A DNA stretch of 64,000 nt, taken from contig NZ_PDJC01000001.1 of NCBI RefSeq assembly GCF_002563675.1, positions 2,666,001-2,730,000 on the forward strand, read 5' to 3'. A program made the translations under genes and the position numbers. Positions within the stretch are counted from its first letter, which is position 1. Every line of letters begins with the position of its first letter. This document shows positions 1 through 9,311 of this stretch, piece after piece. The DNA comes from Propionicimonas paludicola. Its GTDB lineage: Bacteria; Actinomycetota; Actinomycetes; Propionibacteriales; Propionibacteriaceae. The notes under the pieces are model-generated. The model was not told where the DNA came from and made no database searches. It saw only the letters and a program-made list of their open reading frames with translations.

Positions 1-729
1 GGCGACTCGACCGCCGGCAGGGGTGCCTTCTTCGCCTTCGCCACCACGTCGTGGACGCCGCTGCCCCGACCCCCGCAACGCAGCCTCGACAATCCCCAAG
101 CGGCGCTCCTGGATGCCACTCATCTGTGGCTGCGGACGGAGTCCAGCTACGACGCCGACGACAACGAACGACCCGGTGGCAACGCCATCTTCGATCTGTC
201 TGCTCGAAAGTGGCGAGCCGTCCGCCTCCTCGATGCGGAGTCGGTGCCCACGCAGATCGTGGGCGGCCTGGCCGCGTTCGACACCTACGGCCCCGGCGAG
301 AGTGCACCGCCCCAGATCACCAGCTGCCACTTCGCCGGCATCGCTGGCGCCACCACCGATCGCTGCACCACCGTGAAGCTGACCGCGGACGAGGCGTCGA
401 CCATCGGCGGCCTGACGGCCCGGATGGACGACCTGGGCGGCTCGATCGCCACCCGGCCGCTCTCCACGGGGAACGCCGTAGAGTCGCAGGGCAAGCTCTT
501 CGACCCGCGCACCCAGGTGCTGTGGCAGGTGCCGGCGCTGCCCGGGGTGACCTATCCGAAGGAGAGCACCGAGGGCGGACCTTCATCGGCGGTGATGGCG
601 GCCGGTAGCGGCAGCGTCCTGTCCTGTTTCGGCTACACCCACGACGCCGACACCCAGACTCTGACCAATCACGACCAGTGCTACCTGCTGACCGTCCCCG
701 ACCCACTGCCAGGCACGGCACTGCACTGA
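1..729 (+). CDS. C-terminal part of an unrecognised protein (5' truncated)
   Basis: The frame is open from the first base of the window and ends at TGA 727-729, giving about 242 residues of a protein whose start lies outside. I do not recognise the family. Short motifs such as 'GNAIFDLSARKWRAV' and 'GKLFDPRTQVLWQVPALPG' look like beta-propeller blades, and two widely spaced pairs of cysteines could suit an extracytoplasmic protein; this is inference. It lies outside the tRNA-Leu inserts, just beyond the terminator at 839-879, so it belongs to the ancestral chromosome. An ATG-like start further in (GTG 244) is possible but the upstream codons read equally well as protein. Confidence 0.55.
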   Translation, partial: GDSTAGRGAFFAFATTSWTPLPRPPQRSLDNPQAALLDATHLWLRTESSYDADDNERPGGNAIFDLSARKWRAVRLLDAESVPTQIVGGLAAFDTYGPGESAPPQITSCHFAGIAGATTDRCTTVKLTADEASTIGGLTARMDDLGGSIATRPLSTGNAVESQGKLFDPRTQVLWQVPALPGVTYPKESTEGGPSSAVMAAGSGSVLSCFGYTHDADTQTLTNHDQCYLLTVPDPLPGTALH

Positions 730-838
730 CCCGAACCGTCGGTTGAGCCTGCCGTTGGCCGAGCCTGTCGAAGCCAACGCCAAGTTCCCTGACCACGCTC
801 AGGTAGCGGAAGCACAGGCTCAGAAAGCAGACAAAACC

Positions 839-879
839 AAAGAGCCCCAGGCCGGGAATCCCGAAGCCTGGGGCTCTTT
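839..879 (-). terminator. Rho-independent-type terminator, probably the original one of tRNA-Leu
   Basis: A 14-bp perfect inverted repeat, 839-852 paired with 866-879 around a 13-nt loop, is followed on the minus strand by a T-rich run (TTTGGTTTTGTCTG). It lies directly beyond the tRNA-Leu 3'-end copy at 885-908, on the side to which the tRNA would be transcribed. I infer it terminated the tRNA before the inserts separated them. It could also end the plus-strand gene at 1-729. Confidence 0.7.
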
Positions 880-884
880 GCGTT

Positions 885-908
885 GTGCGCGAGAGAGGAG
901 TTGAACCT
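885..908 (-). repeat. Attachment-site copy A: duplicate of the tRNA-Leu 3' end
   Basis: These 24 bases (starting GTGCGCGAGAGAGG and ending TTGAACCT) are identical to the 3' end of the intact tRNA-Leu at 16,603-16,628 and to copy B at 4,895-4,920; the match stops at 908. They form the T-arm and acceptor part of the tRNA. Left of it is chromosomal DNA with the terminator; right of it starts the small insert. This is the expected outer att site of elements that integrate at the 3' end of a tRNA gene. Confidence 0.8.
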
Positions 909-910
909 AC

Positions 911-999
911 CGTGGGGCAGAGATGAACATGGCTCCCACTAAGGGTTATGTACAGTTCACGGACGGCGCCACGGGCCTCGTGGGGCAGATGTGGGGCAG
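911..999 (+). other. Putative integrase arm-type sites, left end of small element
   Basis: CGTGGGGCAG occurs at 911-920 and again as a close direct pair at 979-999. The pair begins 71 bp from the end of the att core. The same pair is found 69 bp from copy B at 4,989-5,009. Spaced short direct repeats beside an att core are typical arm-type binding sites of tyrosine recombinases; here it is inference from geometry. Apart from these sites and the repeat at 885-908 I see no gene in 730-1,207. Confidence 0.5.
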
Positions 1000-1207
1000 G
1001 AGGGAGCTCCGCCGTCCCCAACCATCTTCCGTCCGCAGGCCCGATGTCCGTGGCGCTCCGAGCACTCAGCCAAGTGCTCACTGCGCGCTCGGACGGGGAC
1101 TTCCAGGACGGCGCGTTGCTTCCCCTGTCAGGCAGTGCCAACACGGGCCGCAAGGCGTTGTCCGTGTCACACTGGGAGTCGAGATCTCGCGTCAGGAGGT
1201 GGTCATC

Positions 1208-1399
1208 GTGTCTACCAACCCACAACCGCTGCCCGCGCAGGACGGAAGTGACCGGGTCGACCTCGATGAGCTGTTCCGCGATGCCCGACCAGTCGGCGAC
1301 GGCAGCGACCTTGCCGCGCCCGGGGTCTTCGAGTCGACCGACGAACTCGACGAGTTCCTCGCCTGGCTCCGCGCCGACCGCGCCGCTGGACTCGCCTGA
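1208..1399 (+). CDS. Small antitoxin-like protein (63 aa)
   Basis: A GTG start at 1,208 follows a strong AGGAGG at 1,194-1,199 and gives 63 residues ending 'LAWLRADRAAGLA'. It is acidic ('DLDELFRDARPVGDGSD') with a predicted helical C-terminus, typical in size and charge of type II antitoxins that precede a PIN-domain toxin. I could not tie it to a named family. A longer reading back to ATG 923 would run through the att flank and is unlikely. The toxin that should follow is reduced to a fragment at 1,411-1,515. Confidence 0.5.
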   Translation: MSTNPQPLPAQDGSDRVDLDELFRDARPVGDGSDLAAPGVFESTDELDEFLAWLRADRAAGLA

Positions 1400-1410
1400 G
1401 ACCCGATGCG

Positions 1411-1515
1411 GATCGTCCTCGCACCTACCACCTCCCGCTCGCCACCCTCAACACCGCTGGCTTCCAGCACTACGCCGACTACGAAGGCCTCCAGATCATC
1501 ACCAGCGGGACCTGA
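1411..1515 (+). pseudogene. Probable C-terminal remnant of a PIN-type toxin
   Basis: Directly after the antitoxin-like gene, in another frame and without a usable start, 34 codons read like the last strand and helix of a PIN-domain (VapC-like) toxin, with 'NTAGFQHYADYEGLQIIT' before the TGA at 1,513-1,515. PIN toxins often end in a segment of the type 'TRN..DF...PGL.V'. The first roughly 100 codons with the catalytic acidic residues are missing, so this would be a deletion relic. The assignment rests on a short motif and is tentative. Confidence 0.3.
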
Positions 1516-1645
1516 GCCGAAACCCAAAGCCACCAGCGGACACCAAGCCAGTCGGCCAGGGAGTCTGGGGATTGCGGCTGACCGACTGCCCGGGCTACCG
1601 GGTCACACCGGGATTGCTGCGCGCATCGACTGGGTTGTTTTGCTG

Positions 1646-1914
1646 CTACTCGTCAACACTCACAGACAGGTCCGGACGGCCGTCCTTGTCGACACCCATG
1701 CCGAAGAACGCCGCGGCCAAGGTCGCTCGCCCGAGGCGGCTGGCAGCCGGCGCCGGACGTCGGCGAGGACCCGGGCGACCTGGTCGTCGGGCAGCGCGTC
1801 CACGAGTTCGTGCAACTCCTGGCGATCGGCGGTCACAGCACCGAGGGTACGGCCGATCACCCACGATCCCGAGGCTCCGCGCAGGGTGACGTGACGCACC
1901 CGGCTGCTCGTCAT
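1646..1914 (-). pseudogene. Frameshifted antitoxin-like gene overlapping the CDF transporter stop
   Basis: The ATG (1,914-1,912) overlaps the TGA of the cation exporter as TGATG, implying translational coupling. The reading starts 'MTSSRVRHVTLRGASGSW' and runs through 'LHELVDALPDDQVARVLADV'. After 'ASGERPWP' the natural continuation 'AFFGMGVDKDGRPDLSVSVDE' lies in another frame, so one base has been lost near 1,706-1,712. Both pieces read as one small acidic protein of the kind annotated as antitoxin-like or conserved hypothetical. A sequencing error would restore a gene of about 90 residues. Confidence 0.5.
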
Positions 1915-2828
1915 CAGGCGTGGGTGTCGTTCTCGTGGCTGGTGTGGCTTGCTGGTTCGAGCTGGAAGGTGGAGTGCTCGACGCTGACGGGGAAGTGTTG
2001 GCGGACGCAGGCTTGGAGTTGGTCGAGGAGTTCGTCGGTGTGGCCGTCGTGGAAGCACTGGTCTTCGACGACGACGTGGGCGGTGAGGACTGGTAGTCCA
2101 GTGCCGATGAGGGAGGCGTGCAGGTCGTGGACGTCAGTCACATGGGGCAGTTCAAGCAGGTGGGTGCGGACGTCATCGAGGTTGAGTCCCTTGGGGACGG
2201 TTTCGAGGAGCACGCTGCCGGCTTGGCGGAGGATGGTCAGGGCGCGGGGGACGATCAGCACGGAGATCAGCATGCCGGCCAGCGCGTCGGCCTGGGTCCA
2301 GCCGGTGTAGTGGATGGCCAGCGCGCTTGCGATGACGGCGATGGAGCCGAGGGCGTCGTTGACGACTTCGAGGAACGCAGCGCGCATGTTCAGGTTGTGT
2401 CCCCGGCCGCCGGACAGGACCAGTACGGATGCGATGTTGGCGATCAGGCCCAGGATGCCCAGGAGAAGTAGTCCGCCGGCGGCGATTTCGGGTGGGGCGA
2501 GGAGTCGCTGTAGCCCTTCGACGAACGCGTAGATCCCGACACCCAGCAGGATCGCTGCCTGGGCCCCGGCGGCGAGGATCTCGATCCGGGCCCAACCCCA
2601 GGTGCGTCGGGCCGTCGGAGGCTTGGTCATGGCGGTCGCGGCGAGTAGGGCCATCAACAGCCCTCCGGCGTCGGTGAGCATGTGTCCTGCGTCCACCAGG
2701 AGGGCGAGGCTGCCGGTGATCCAGGCGCCCACGGCTTCAGCGGCCAAGACGGTCGCTGTGATCCCGAACGCGATAGCGAGCCGGACCCGGTTCGACCCCG
2801 CCGTGTCGTGGTCGTGGCCGGCGCCCAT
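1914..2828 (-). CDS. CDF-family divalent cation exporter (CzcD/ZitB type)
   Basis: This 304-residue protein has six predicted membrane helices and a soluble C-terminal ferredoxin-like domain (about 205-290), the layout of cation diffusion facilitators that export Zn, Cd or Co by proton antiport. Helix 2 has the metal-site motif H49-x3-D53 ('HMLTD'). In helix 5 the matching motif is E154-x3-D158 ('EVVNDALGS'), with Glu where zinc exporters usually have His, which may shift metal preference. The N-terminus (GHDHD) and C-terminus (HTSHENDTHA) are His-rich. A good ribosome site (AAGGGA) precedes the ATG. It is third in the operon driven by the CmtR-like repressor. Confidence 0.88.
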   Translation of the reverse strand: MGAGHDHDTAGSNRVRLAIAFGITATVLAAEAVGAWITGSLALLVDAGHMLTDAGGLLMALLAATAMTKPPTARRTWGWARIEILAAGAQAAILLGVGIYAFVEGLQRLLAPPEIAAGGLLLLGILGLIANIASVLVLSGGRGHNLNMRAAFLEVVNDALGSIAVIASALAIHYTGWTQADALAGMLISVLIVPRALTILRQAGSVLLETVPKGLNLDDVRTHLLELPHVTDVHDLHASLIGTGLPVLTAHVVVEDQCFHDGHTDELLDQLQACVRQHFPVSVEHSTFQLEPASHTSHENDTHA

Positions 2829-2861
2829 CAGCGGGTCCCTTCGGGTATCGAAGGTGGTGTC

Positions 2862-3494
2862 TCAGTCATCGTCGTCGTCCGCTTCCACGAGTTCGCCGTG
2901 CCAGGCTTCGATGCCCTCATGGATGGCGAAGGCGGCGATCACGAATCCGGCCACCGGGTCGAGCCAGGCAGCACCGGTCAGCTGAAACAGCAGTAGTCCG
3001 GCCAACGTAGAGACGCTCAACCACACGCAGATCCGGGTTTCGGCGGCGTCGGCGAGGATCAGCGGATCCCCACCCAGGGCGACGCCCACGCGGCGTTTCG
3101 CGGCTGCCAGTAACGGCATCACGAACAGCGACGCGACGAGCACGGCGATGCCCAACGGGGAGGTGTCGGGCACCTCCGCGGCCATAAGGGCACAGATTCC
3201 CTCGACGGTGACGTAGCCGGCGAGCAGGAAGAAGGTGATCGCGACGAACCTTAGCGCTCGGCGTTCCTTGGCCTCGTCCACCGTCCCGTGTCGAAGCCGT
3301 GCCGACAACCGCATTGCCACCAGCACGGCTGACATCGACTCGATTCCCGAATCGATGCCGAATCCAATCAGCGACACCAACCCGGCCAACACGCCCGCGG
3401 TGACCGCGACGACGCCCTCGATCAAGTTGTAGCTGATCGTGAACCACGCCAGCCGCAGCCCTCGACGCGTCAGCCCGACCTCAACCTCCGACAT
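2862..3494 (-). CDS. Cation-transporter-like membrane protein
   Basis: This 210-residue protein has about six membrane helices and resembles short CDF-related transporters often found beside ArsR/CmtR regulators in actinobacteria. Acidic residues placed like CDF metal ligands are seen in 'GIDSGIESMSA' (helix 2) and 'ILADAAETRICVWLS' (helix 5); the usual soluble domain is absent and the C-terminus ends in an acidic run (EADDDDD). The start at 'MSEVEV' leaves 17 bp to the repressor stop. A GTG at 3,548 would add 18 residues by overlapping the repressor and seems less likely. Probably exports the same metal as its neighbour. Confidence 0.7.
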   Translation of the reverse strand: MSEVEVGLTRRGLRLAWFTISYNLIEGVVAVTAGVLAGLVSLIGFGIDSGIESMSAVLVAMRLSARLRHGTVDEAKERRALRFVAITFFLLAGYVTVEGICALMAAEVPDTSPLGIAVLVASLFVMPLLAAAKRRVGVALGGDPLILADAAETRICVWLSVSTLAGLLLFQLTGAAWLDPVAGFVIAAFAIHEGIEAWHGELVEADDDDD

Positions 3495-3511
3495 GCTTGA
3501 AGGTGAGGCGC

Positions 3512-3880
3512 TCACTTCCGGGTACCCGTCGAGCCGTACACCGGGCACAGGTCGACTGCGTAACCAGTCGCTTCCAGTAGCCGCTCCGCCGCCTGAAAGA
3601 CGCCCACCAGTTCGGCCGGCACGGACAACGAGAACACCGAAGCCCGGCCCTCGGCCCGTGATGTCACCAGCCCGCAGCCCTTCAAACAGGCCAAGTGCGC
3701 GCTCACCGTCGACTGGGCCAAACCCAGATGCTCGGTGAGTTCCCGCACCCGATGCTCACCCTGTTGCAGATGCTGCAGGATAACCAGCCGACCTGGATCG
3801 GCCAGACTTCGAAACAGCGACGCTGCCGCCCCTAGCTCGACCTCAGACGTCGCCCGCTCGCCATCGTTTAGTATCGTCAT
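3512..3880 (-). CDS. ArsR/SmtB-family metal-sensing repressor, CmtR-like
   Basis: A 122-residue winged-helix protein ('LFRSLADPGRLVILQHL' and recognition helix 'GLAQSTVSAHLACLKGC'). Cys65 and Cys69 in the recognition helix and Cys112 near the C-terminus ('VDLCPVY') match in spacing the Cys57/Cys61/Cys102 Cd/Pb site of Mycobacterium tuberculosis CmtR. I therefore expect it to repress the exporters until Cd or Pb binds. The ATG at 3,880 was chosen because the domain begins there; the longer reading from 4,051 has no family support. A dyad overlaps the start codon, suggesting autoregulation, perhaps of a leaderless message. Confidence 0.82.
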   Translation of the reverse strand: MTILNDGERATSEVELGAAASLFRSLADPGRLVILQHLQQGEHRVRELTEHLGLAQSTVSAHLACLKGCGLVTSRAEGRASVFSLSVPAELVGVFQAAERLLEATGYAVDLCPVYGSTGTRK

Positions 3881-3888
3881 GCGACGAT
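3873..3888. promoter_or_regulatory. Candidate repressor operator over the cmtR-like start codon
   Basis: ATCGTC-ATGC-GACGAT is a perfect 6-bp inverted repeat with a 4-bp centre spanning the start codon of the repressor gene. ArsR-family operators are commonly such dyads at their own promoter. Function is inferred. Confidence 0.45.
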
Positions 3889-4128
3889 GATAGCGGAGAT
3901 TGGCGAAGGCACAGGCAAGCGCTCCGAGGACTGGATCCTCGACGACCCCGCCAGGCCAAGGCATCGAAGCCGTCCGCGCCATCTGCGACGAGATCCGCGG
4001 CCGCATCCAGGCCCTGATCGCAGAACTCGCACCAGCCAACTGACCGACCATCCTCGGCGCCCGGCGGCGCTAGATGGGACAATCGTCGGCGTCCGACACA
4101 GATCGGGCCGGGAGCGATCAGGGCGGCG

Positions 4129-4620
4129 TTGAGCAACCGCGGCGTGCAGGCCGCCTTGATGTCGGCGGTCCTGTTCGGTGCCAGCACGCCAGTGGCGAAA
4201 CTCCTGCTCGGCCGCCACCTGGCTCGCCGCCATCAAGGGTTGTGTCGCCGGCCGGTCGACCTCACCATTGGCCTCATCGTCGGCGCCGCCCTGCCGGCAC
4301 CGGGACCGGTCGCACCAGCGATGCTGGTCGGGTTCTTCGCCTACGGGGTGAGCCTCGCGTTGTTCATCGCCGGGATGCGGCACCTCGGCACGGCCCGGGC
4401 CGGCGCGTACTTCTCGGTCGCCCCGTTCTTCAGTGCCGCCCTCGCCCTCGCACTCGGCGAAACCCCTACCTGGCCACTGCTCGGCGCAGCCGTCCTGATG
4501 GCGGTCGGGGTCTGGCTGCACCTCAGCGAGCACCACGAGCATCTTCATCGGCACGACCCGGTGACCCACGCCCACGAGCACAGCCACGACGACTCCCGCG
4601 TTCCAGCGCGCGGGCTACAC
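4129..4620 (+). pseudogene. Disrupted EamA/DMT-family permease
   Basis: From TTG 4,129 the first helix reads 'GVQAALMSAVLFGASTPVAKLLLG', then the sequence jumps ('RHLARRHQGLCRR') into the second half of a ten-helix EamA permease ('GFFAYGVSLALFIAGMRHLGTARAGAYFS') and its His-rich tail ('HEHLHRHDPVTHAHEHSHDD'). Intact relatives are about 300 residues or more; here helices 2-5 are missing and the His-rich tail runs into the element end rather than a natural terminus. I read this as a gene with an internal deletion and a lost 3' end. Plus strand, opposite to the metal operon. Confidence 0.6.
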
Positions 4621-4662
4621 ACGGGTAGCCCGAAACCGGCGCCGTACCATTCTTCGACCGGC

Positions 4663-4750
4663 CGTGGGGCAGACGTGGGGCAGCGCACCCCGTCCCGGGT
4701 GCATCGCACCTAGTGGGAGGCAGTTTCGACGTACCATTTCCGTGGGGCAG
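4663..4750 (+). other. Putative integrase arm-type sites, right end of small element
   Basis: CGTGGGGCAG followed by ACGTGGGGCAG forms a direct pair at 4,663-4,683, and a third copy lies at 4,741-4,750. The same three sites recur at 16,368-16,456 beside the intact tRNA, at nearly the same distance from the core (about 145 and 212-232 bp). The rest of 4,627-5,060 holds copy B of the att core and no gene I can support. Confidence 0.5.
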
Positions 4751-4894
4751 GAGTGACCCCGAATGGGCCTATCTGACCCGCGCCCACCCAGGCGCCAGGC
4801 GAAAGCCCTAGTCACAGCGATTTGACTTAAGCCCGAGATGGACACGAGAGAGGATTCGAGTTTCGGTGTTTTCCCTAGTCAAAGGCACCTTACG

Positions 4895-4920
4895 GTGCGC
4901 GAGAGAGGAGTTGAACCTCC
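4895..4920 (-). repeat. Attachment-site copy B: duplicate of the tRNA-Leu 3' end
   Basis: The 26 bases from GTGCGCGAGAG to GAACCTCC are identical to the 3' end of the intact tRNA-Leu at 16,603-16,628. The flank on the left (ending CCTAGTCAAAGGCACCTTACG) matches the flank of the intact tRNA with few changes; the flank on the right matches that of copy A. It is thus the junction between the two tandem inserts. Confidence 0.85.
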
Positions 4921-4988
4921 CGCGGCACGCGAGCCAACCCCGTGTTGACAAGGGCTTTCGTGCAATTTCGAACGGTGGAGAGGACGCT

Positions 4989-5009
4989 CGTGGGGCAGAT
5001 GTGGGGCAA
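4989..5009 (+). other. Putative integrase arm-type pair, left end of copper element
   Basis: CGTGGGGCAG at 4,989-4,998 is followed after 2 bp by GTGGGGCAAG, a direct pair 69 bp from the end of att copy B. It mirrors the pair at 979-999 beside copy A. Confidence 0.5.
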
Positions 5010-5060
5010 GCTGTGCTGCCAGTCAGCCCTGTACCAAGCGCGCTCGAAGGTGTTCTTGCC

Positions 5061-6494
5061 CTACATGCGATGGGCCATGGGAAGCATGAAGAGGTAGACG
5101 TTGATGACCGAGAGGATGCCGAGCATCACCATGAACGGGGCGGTCGTTGCCCAGCGGCGGGCGACGCTGCCGTATCGGCGGTTGGCGATGCGGCGGATGG
5201 TGTAGGCCGAGCCGGCCACGCCGAGCGCAAGGACCGTCATCTGCAGGATCAGGATCACTGCGGGGCTGGCCAGTGCTGTTGCCCCGTTGGCTGGTGTGGC
5301 ACCGAACATGGAGGCGACGGTGGAGAACACCAGCGAGCCTTCGGCCAGCAGGTGGAACAGGTTGTGGGCGACGTGGGCGGCGATGTCCAGTGGGATCAGG
5401 GCGTAGCCGAACCGGGCGAAGTTCATCAACGTGCTCTCCAGGTTGCCGGCCGCGGCCACGCGTGAGGCGAGCGCCAGCAGCCCAACCGGCAGGCTGACGG
5501 CGGTCACGAAGGCGACGGTGAAGATGAGCGGGTAGTTGGTGATGCCGGTGGTCTGCTCGATCCAGGTCAGCACGTTCTGCCACACGGTCAGCATGGTGAT
5601 GTTCTGGATGAGGACGATGCCCATGATCGCCATGGCAAGGAACGACTCTTCGACCTTGGGCTTGTCGAGGAACCAGAGTTCGCTCATGGGCTTGCGGGTG
5701 GTGAGCTGGATGGCGTCGTTCGGGCAGGCCTTGATGCAGTTGGAGCACAGGTTGCAGTTGGCTGCCGAATCCATGGTGCGGGGGAAGTTGAACATCGGGC
5801 AGCCTGCCTGGGTTGCGCTGCCGTTGAAGCAGGCGGCCTTCGCCTTGCAGGTGGCGCAGATGCTCGTGTCGGCCTTGAGTTCGACCACGCTGGCGCGCGA
5901 GTAATTGCTGCACAGCCCACCGAGGAAGCACAGGTAGCGGCAGAACGTGCGCCGCTGGAAGAACGCGCCGGAGATGATCACGCCGGTGGTGAGGAGCAGC
6001 AGCAGCACACCAGATCCCCACGGCGATTCGACGATGCCCCAGATGTGGTCGCTCCAGGTGATCGCGAGGAATTGCGCGTCGATGATCCACAGGCCGTACA
6101 GCTTCAGGAACCTCGGCACGGGACGGTTGACGCCCACGATCTTCTGGACGAAGTCGGAGAGGGCGCCGAACGGGCACACTGCGCACCAGAACCGGCCGAG
6201 GACGACGAAGGTGATCGGCAGGACCGGCCACCACAGCACCCACATCAGCGCGGTTCCGGGGTTCCTGTCCGCGGTGACCGGGCCCGCCAGCAGCTGGTAG
6301 GCAACGAGCCCGAAGATGGCCGCGACGGGGACCTGCAGAACGCCCGGGTACCACCGGCTTCGCATGATCCTGGCGATCGCCGGGATCTTCATGAGGTCGC
6401 GTCCCGGCGGTGGGGGCGGAAGATCGGGGGGGACGTCGGGATCGACGAGCGGACGACCCTTGCCGACCGGGCGGAGTGAAAGCGGTGTGGGCAT
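5061..6494 (-). CDS. Polytopic membrane 4Fe-4S protein (NosR/NapH/CcoG-like)
   Basis: A 477-residue membrane protein with about eight helices and cysteine motifs on its loops: 'WCAVCPFG' (C104, C107), 'FCRYLCFLGGLC', a Cys-rich loop 'CATCKAKAACF', and a ferredoxin motif 'CNLCSNCIKACP' near 243-254. The layout is that of NosR/NapH/RdxA-type proteins that carry electrons across or at the membrane. The N-terminus is Pro-rich (DPDVPPDLPPPPPGRD). It follows the Met-rich gene by 32 bp on the same strand and probably shares its message. I infer a role in redox handling of copper or of extracytoplasmic copper proteins; electron donor and acceptor are unknown. Confidence 0.75.
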   Translation of the reverse strand: MPTPLSLRPVGKGRPLVDPDVPPDLPPPPPGRDLMKIPAIARIMRSRWYPGVLQVPVAAIFGLVAYQLLAGPVTADRNPGTALMWVLWWPVLPITFVVLGRFWCAVCPFGALSDFVQKIVGVNRPVPRFLKLYGLWIIDAQFLAITWSDHIWGIVESPWGSGVLLLLLTTGVIISGAFFQRRTFCRYLCFLGGLCSNYSRASVVELKADTSICATCKAKAACFNGSATQAGCPMFNFPRTMDSAANCNLCSNCIKACPNDAIQLTTRKPMSELWFLDKPKVEESFLAMAIMGIVLIQNITMLTVWQNVLTWIEQTTGITNYPLIFTVAFVTAVSLPVGLLALASRVAAAGNLESTLMNFARFGYALIPLDIAAHVAHNLFHLLAEGSLVFSTVASMFGATPANGATALASPAVILILQMTVLALGVAGSAYTIRRIANRRYGSVARRWATTAPFMVMLGILSVINVYLFMLPMAHRM

Positions 6495-6526
6495 GGTGTT
6501 GGTCTTTCGGCTGGCCGCGGTGGGGG

Positions 6527-7069
6527 TTACTTCGCCGGCCGGGTGGCCCGGGACGGCTTGGCGGTGAACTCGGCCCGGCGTCGCATCAGCCCGGCGGTCA
6601 GCAGGACACCGCCGTTGACCACGGCGAAGGTGCCGACCACGGCAGCCTGGGGACGAGAGTCAGAACCTGCGGCTGCGGTGTGCGCGTGGCCGCTACTCCC
6701 ACTCATGCCCGGCATGTTCGGATCCATCCCCGTGGTCGCCTCGTGGGTCATGCCCGGCATGTTCGGATCCATCCCCGTGGTCGCCTCGTGGGTCATGCCC
6801 GGCATGTTCGGATCCATCCCCGTGGTCGCCTCGTGGATCATCCCCGGCATGTTCGGATCCATCCCCGACATTGACGCGTGCGGATCGGGGGTTGCTGTCG
6901 CGCCTGCGGACGGACCCTCTGCGGGATAGCCCACTGGAGCTGCGAAGGCGGCCGACGCAGCGACGGCGGTGAGGATCAGGGCAGAAATGAACGCAGCGAG
7001 CACGGCTGGAATCGTCCGACGGGCACGCCAGGGTGCACGCTGGCGTTGACGGGTTGCGCTGGGGATCAT
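6527..7069 (-). CDS. Exported Met-rich repeat protein, putative copper binder
   Basis: The 180-residue protein begins with a signal sequence (basic start, hydrophobic 20-41, 'AFA-AP' near 43/44), followed by four near-identical 15-residue repeats of the type MDPNMPGM(T/I)HEATTG at about 70-122, a His-containing linker (SSGHAH) and a C-terminal helix (about 142-161) with an RRR stop. It is therefore membrane-anchored with the repeats outside. MxxMxxM spacing plus His is typical of Cu(I)-binding segments such as those of CueO or CopK; binding here is inferred. The ATG at 7,069 follows AGGACG; longer readings would lack a signal peptide. Fe-S gene follows 32 bp downstream. Confidence 0.7.
   Translation of the reverse strand: MIPSATRQRQRAPWRARRTIPAVLAAFISALILTAVAASAAFAAPVGYPAEGPSAGATATPDPHASMSGMDPNMPGMIHEATTGMDPNMPGMTHEATTGMDPNMPGMTHEATTGMDPNMPGMSGSSGHAHTAAAGSDSRPQAAVVGTFAVVNGGVLLTAGLMRRRAEFTAKPSRATRPAK
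6704..6868 (-). repeat. 45-bp tandem repeats within the Met-rich gene
   Basis: Units start at 6,704, 6,749, 6,794 and 6,839. The first three are identical over almost their whole length, the fourth differs at a few bases and is partial. Such nucleotide-level identity points to recent expansion and possible length variation between strains. Direct head-to-tail repeats without spacers, so not a CRISPR. Confidence 0.9.
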
Positions 7070-7210
7070 CGTTACGTCCTGGACTCGGGGGGGGGAATCG
7101 CTTGCCCCAAGGGTCGCGTGCGCGAGTGGCCGGCCAGCCCGGTTTCGATGAAGTTTCGATGTTGTTCTGTGCCGCAAGGAATCTCGCCGACCGCGACAGG
7201 GTTGTGACGG

Positions 7211-7227
7211 ATACCCCCCATAGGTAT
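7211..7227. promoter_or_regulatory. Candidate copper-repressor operator (CsoR-like)
   Basis: ATACCCCCCATAGGTAT has perfect 5-bp arms (ATACC/GGTAT) around a C-rich centre and lies 17 bp before copB, in the divergent region with the Met-rich gene (7,070-7,244). CsoR/RcnR operators often have the form ATACCCC..GGGGTAT. No csoR gene is in the window, so any binder is encoded elsewhere. A run of nine G lies at 7,087-7,095. Confidence 0.4.
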
Positions 7228-7244
7228 TCGCAGAAGGTAGCGAA

Positions 7245-9307
<2,063 letters not shown>

Positions 9308-9311
<4 letters not shown>

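Larger units (their letters stand above)
909..4894. mobile_element. Small integrase-less element (about 4 kb) between att copies A and B
   Basis: The segment is bounded by exact tRNA-Leu 3'-end repeats at 885-908 and 4,895-4,920. Its left end resembles the left end of the neighbouring insert, and its right end resembles that insert's right end, so the two are relatives in tandem. Contents are an antitoxin-like gene and a toxin remnant, a frameshifted antitoxin-like gene, two cation exporters, a CmtR-like repressor and a disrupted DMT permease. No integrase, relaxase or transposase gene is visible. The many broken genes suggest decay. Interpreted as a metal-resistance cis-mobilisable remnant. 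Confidence 0.65.

Noticed and set aside
923-1207. Upstream extension of the antitoxin-like gene to ATG 923
   Set aside because: This part runs through the att flank and arm-type repeats, while GTG 1,208 has an AGGAGG at ideal distance.
5023-6354. 443-codon frame overlapping the Fe-S membrane protein
   Set aside because: Arg/His/Pro-rich translation in a different frame of the same strand; the 477-residue reading has helices and Cys motifs.
6704-6868. Regular repeats as a possible CRISPR array
   Set aside because: The 45-bp units are head to tail without spacers, lie in frame in a gene and encode Met-rich repeats; no cas genes are present.
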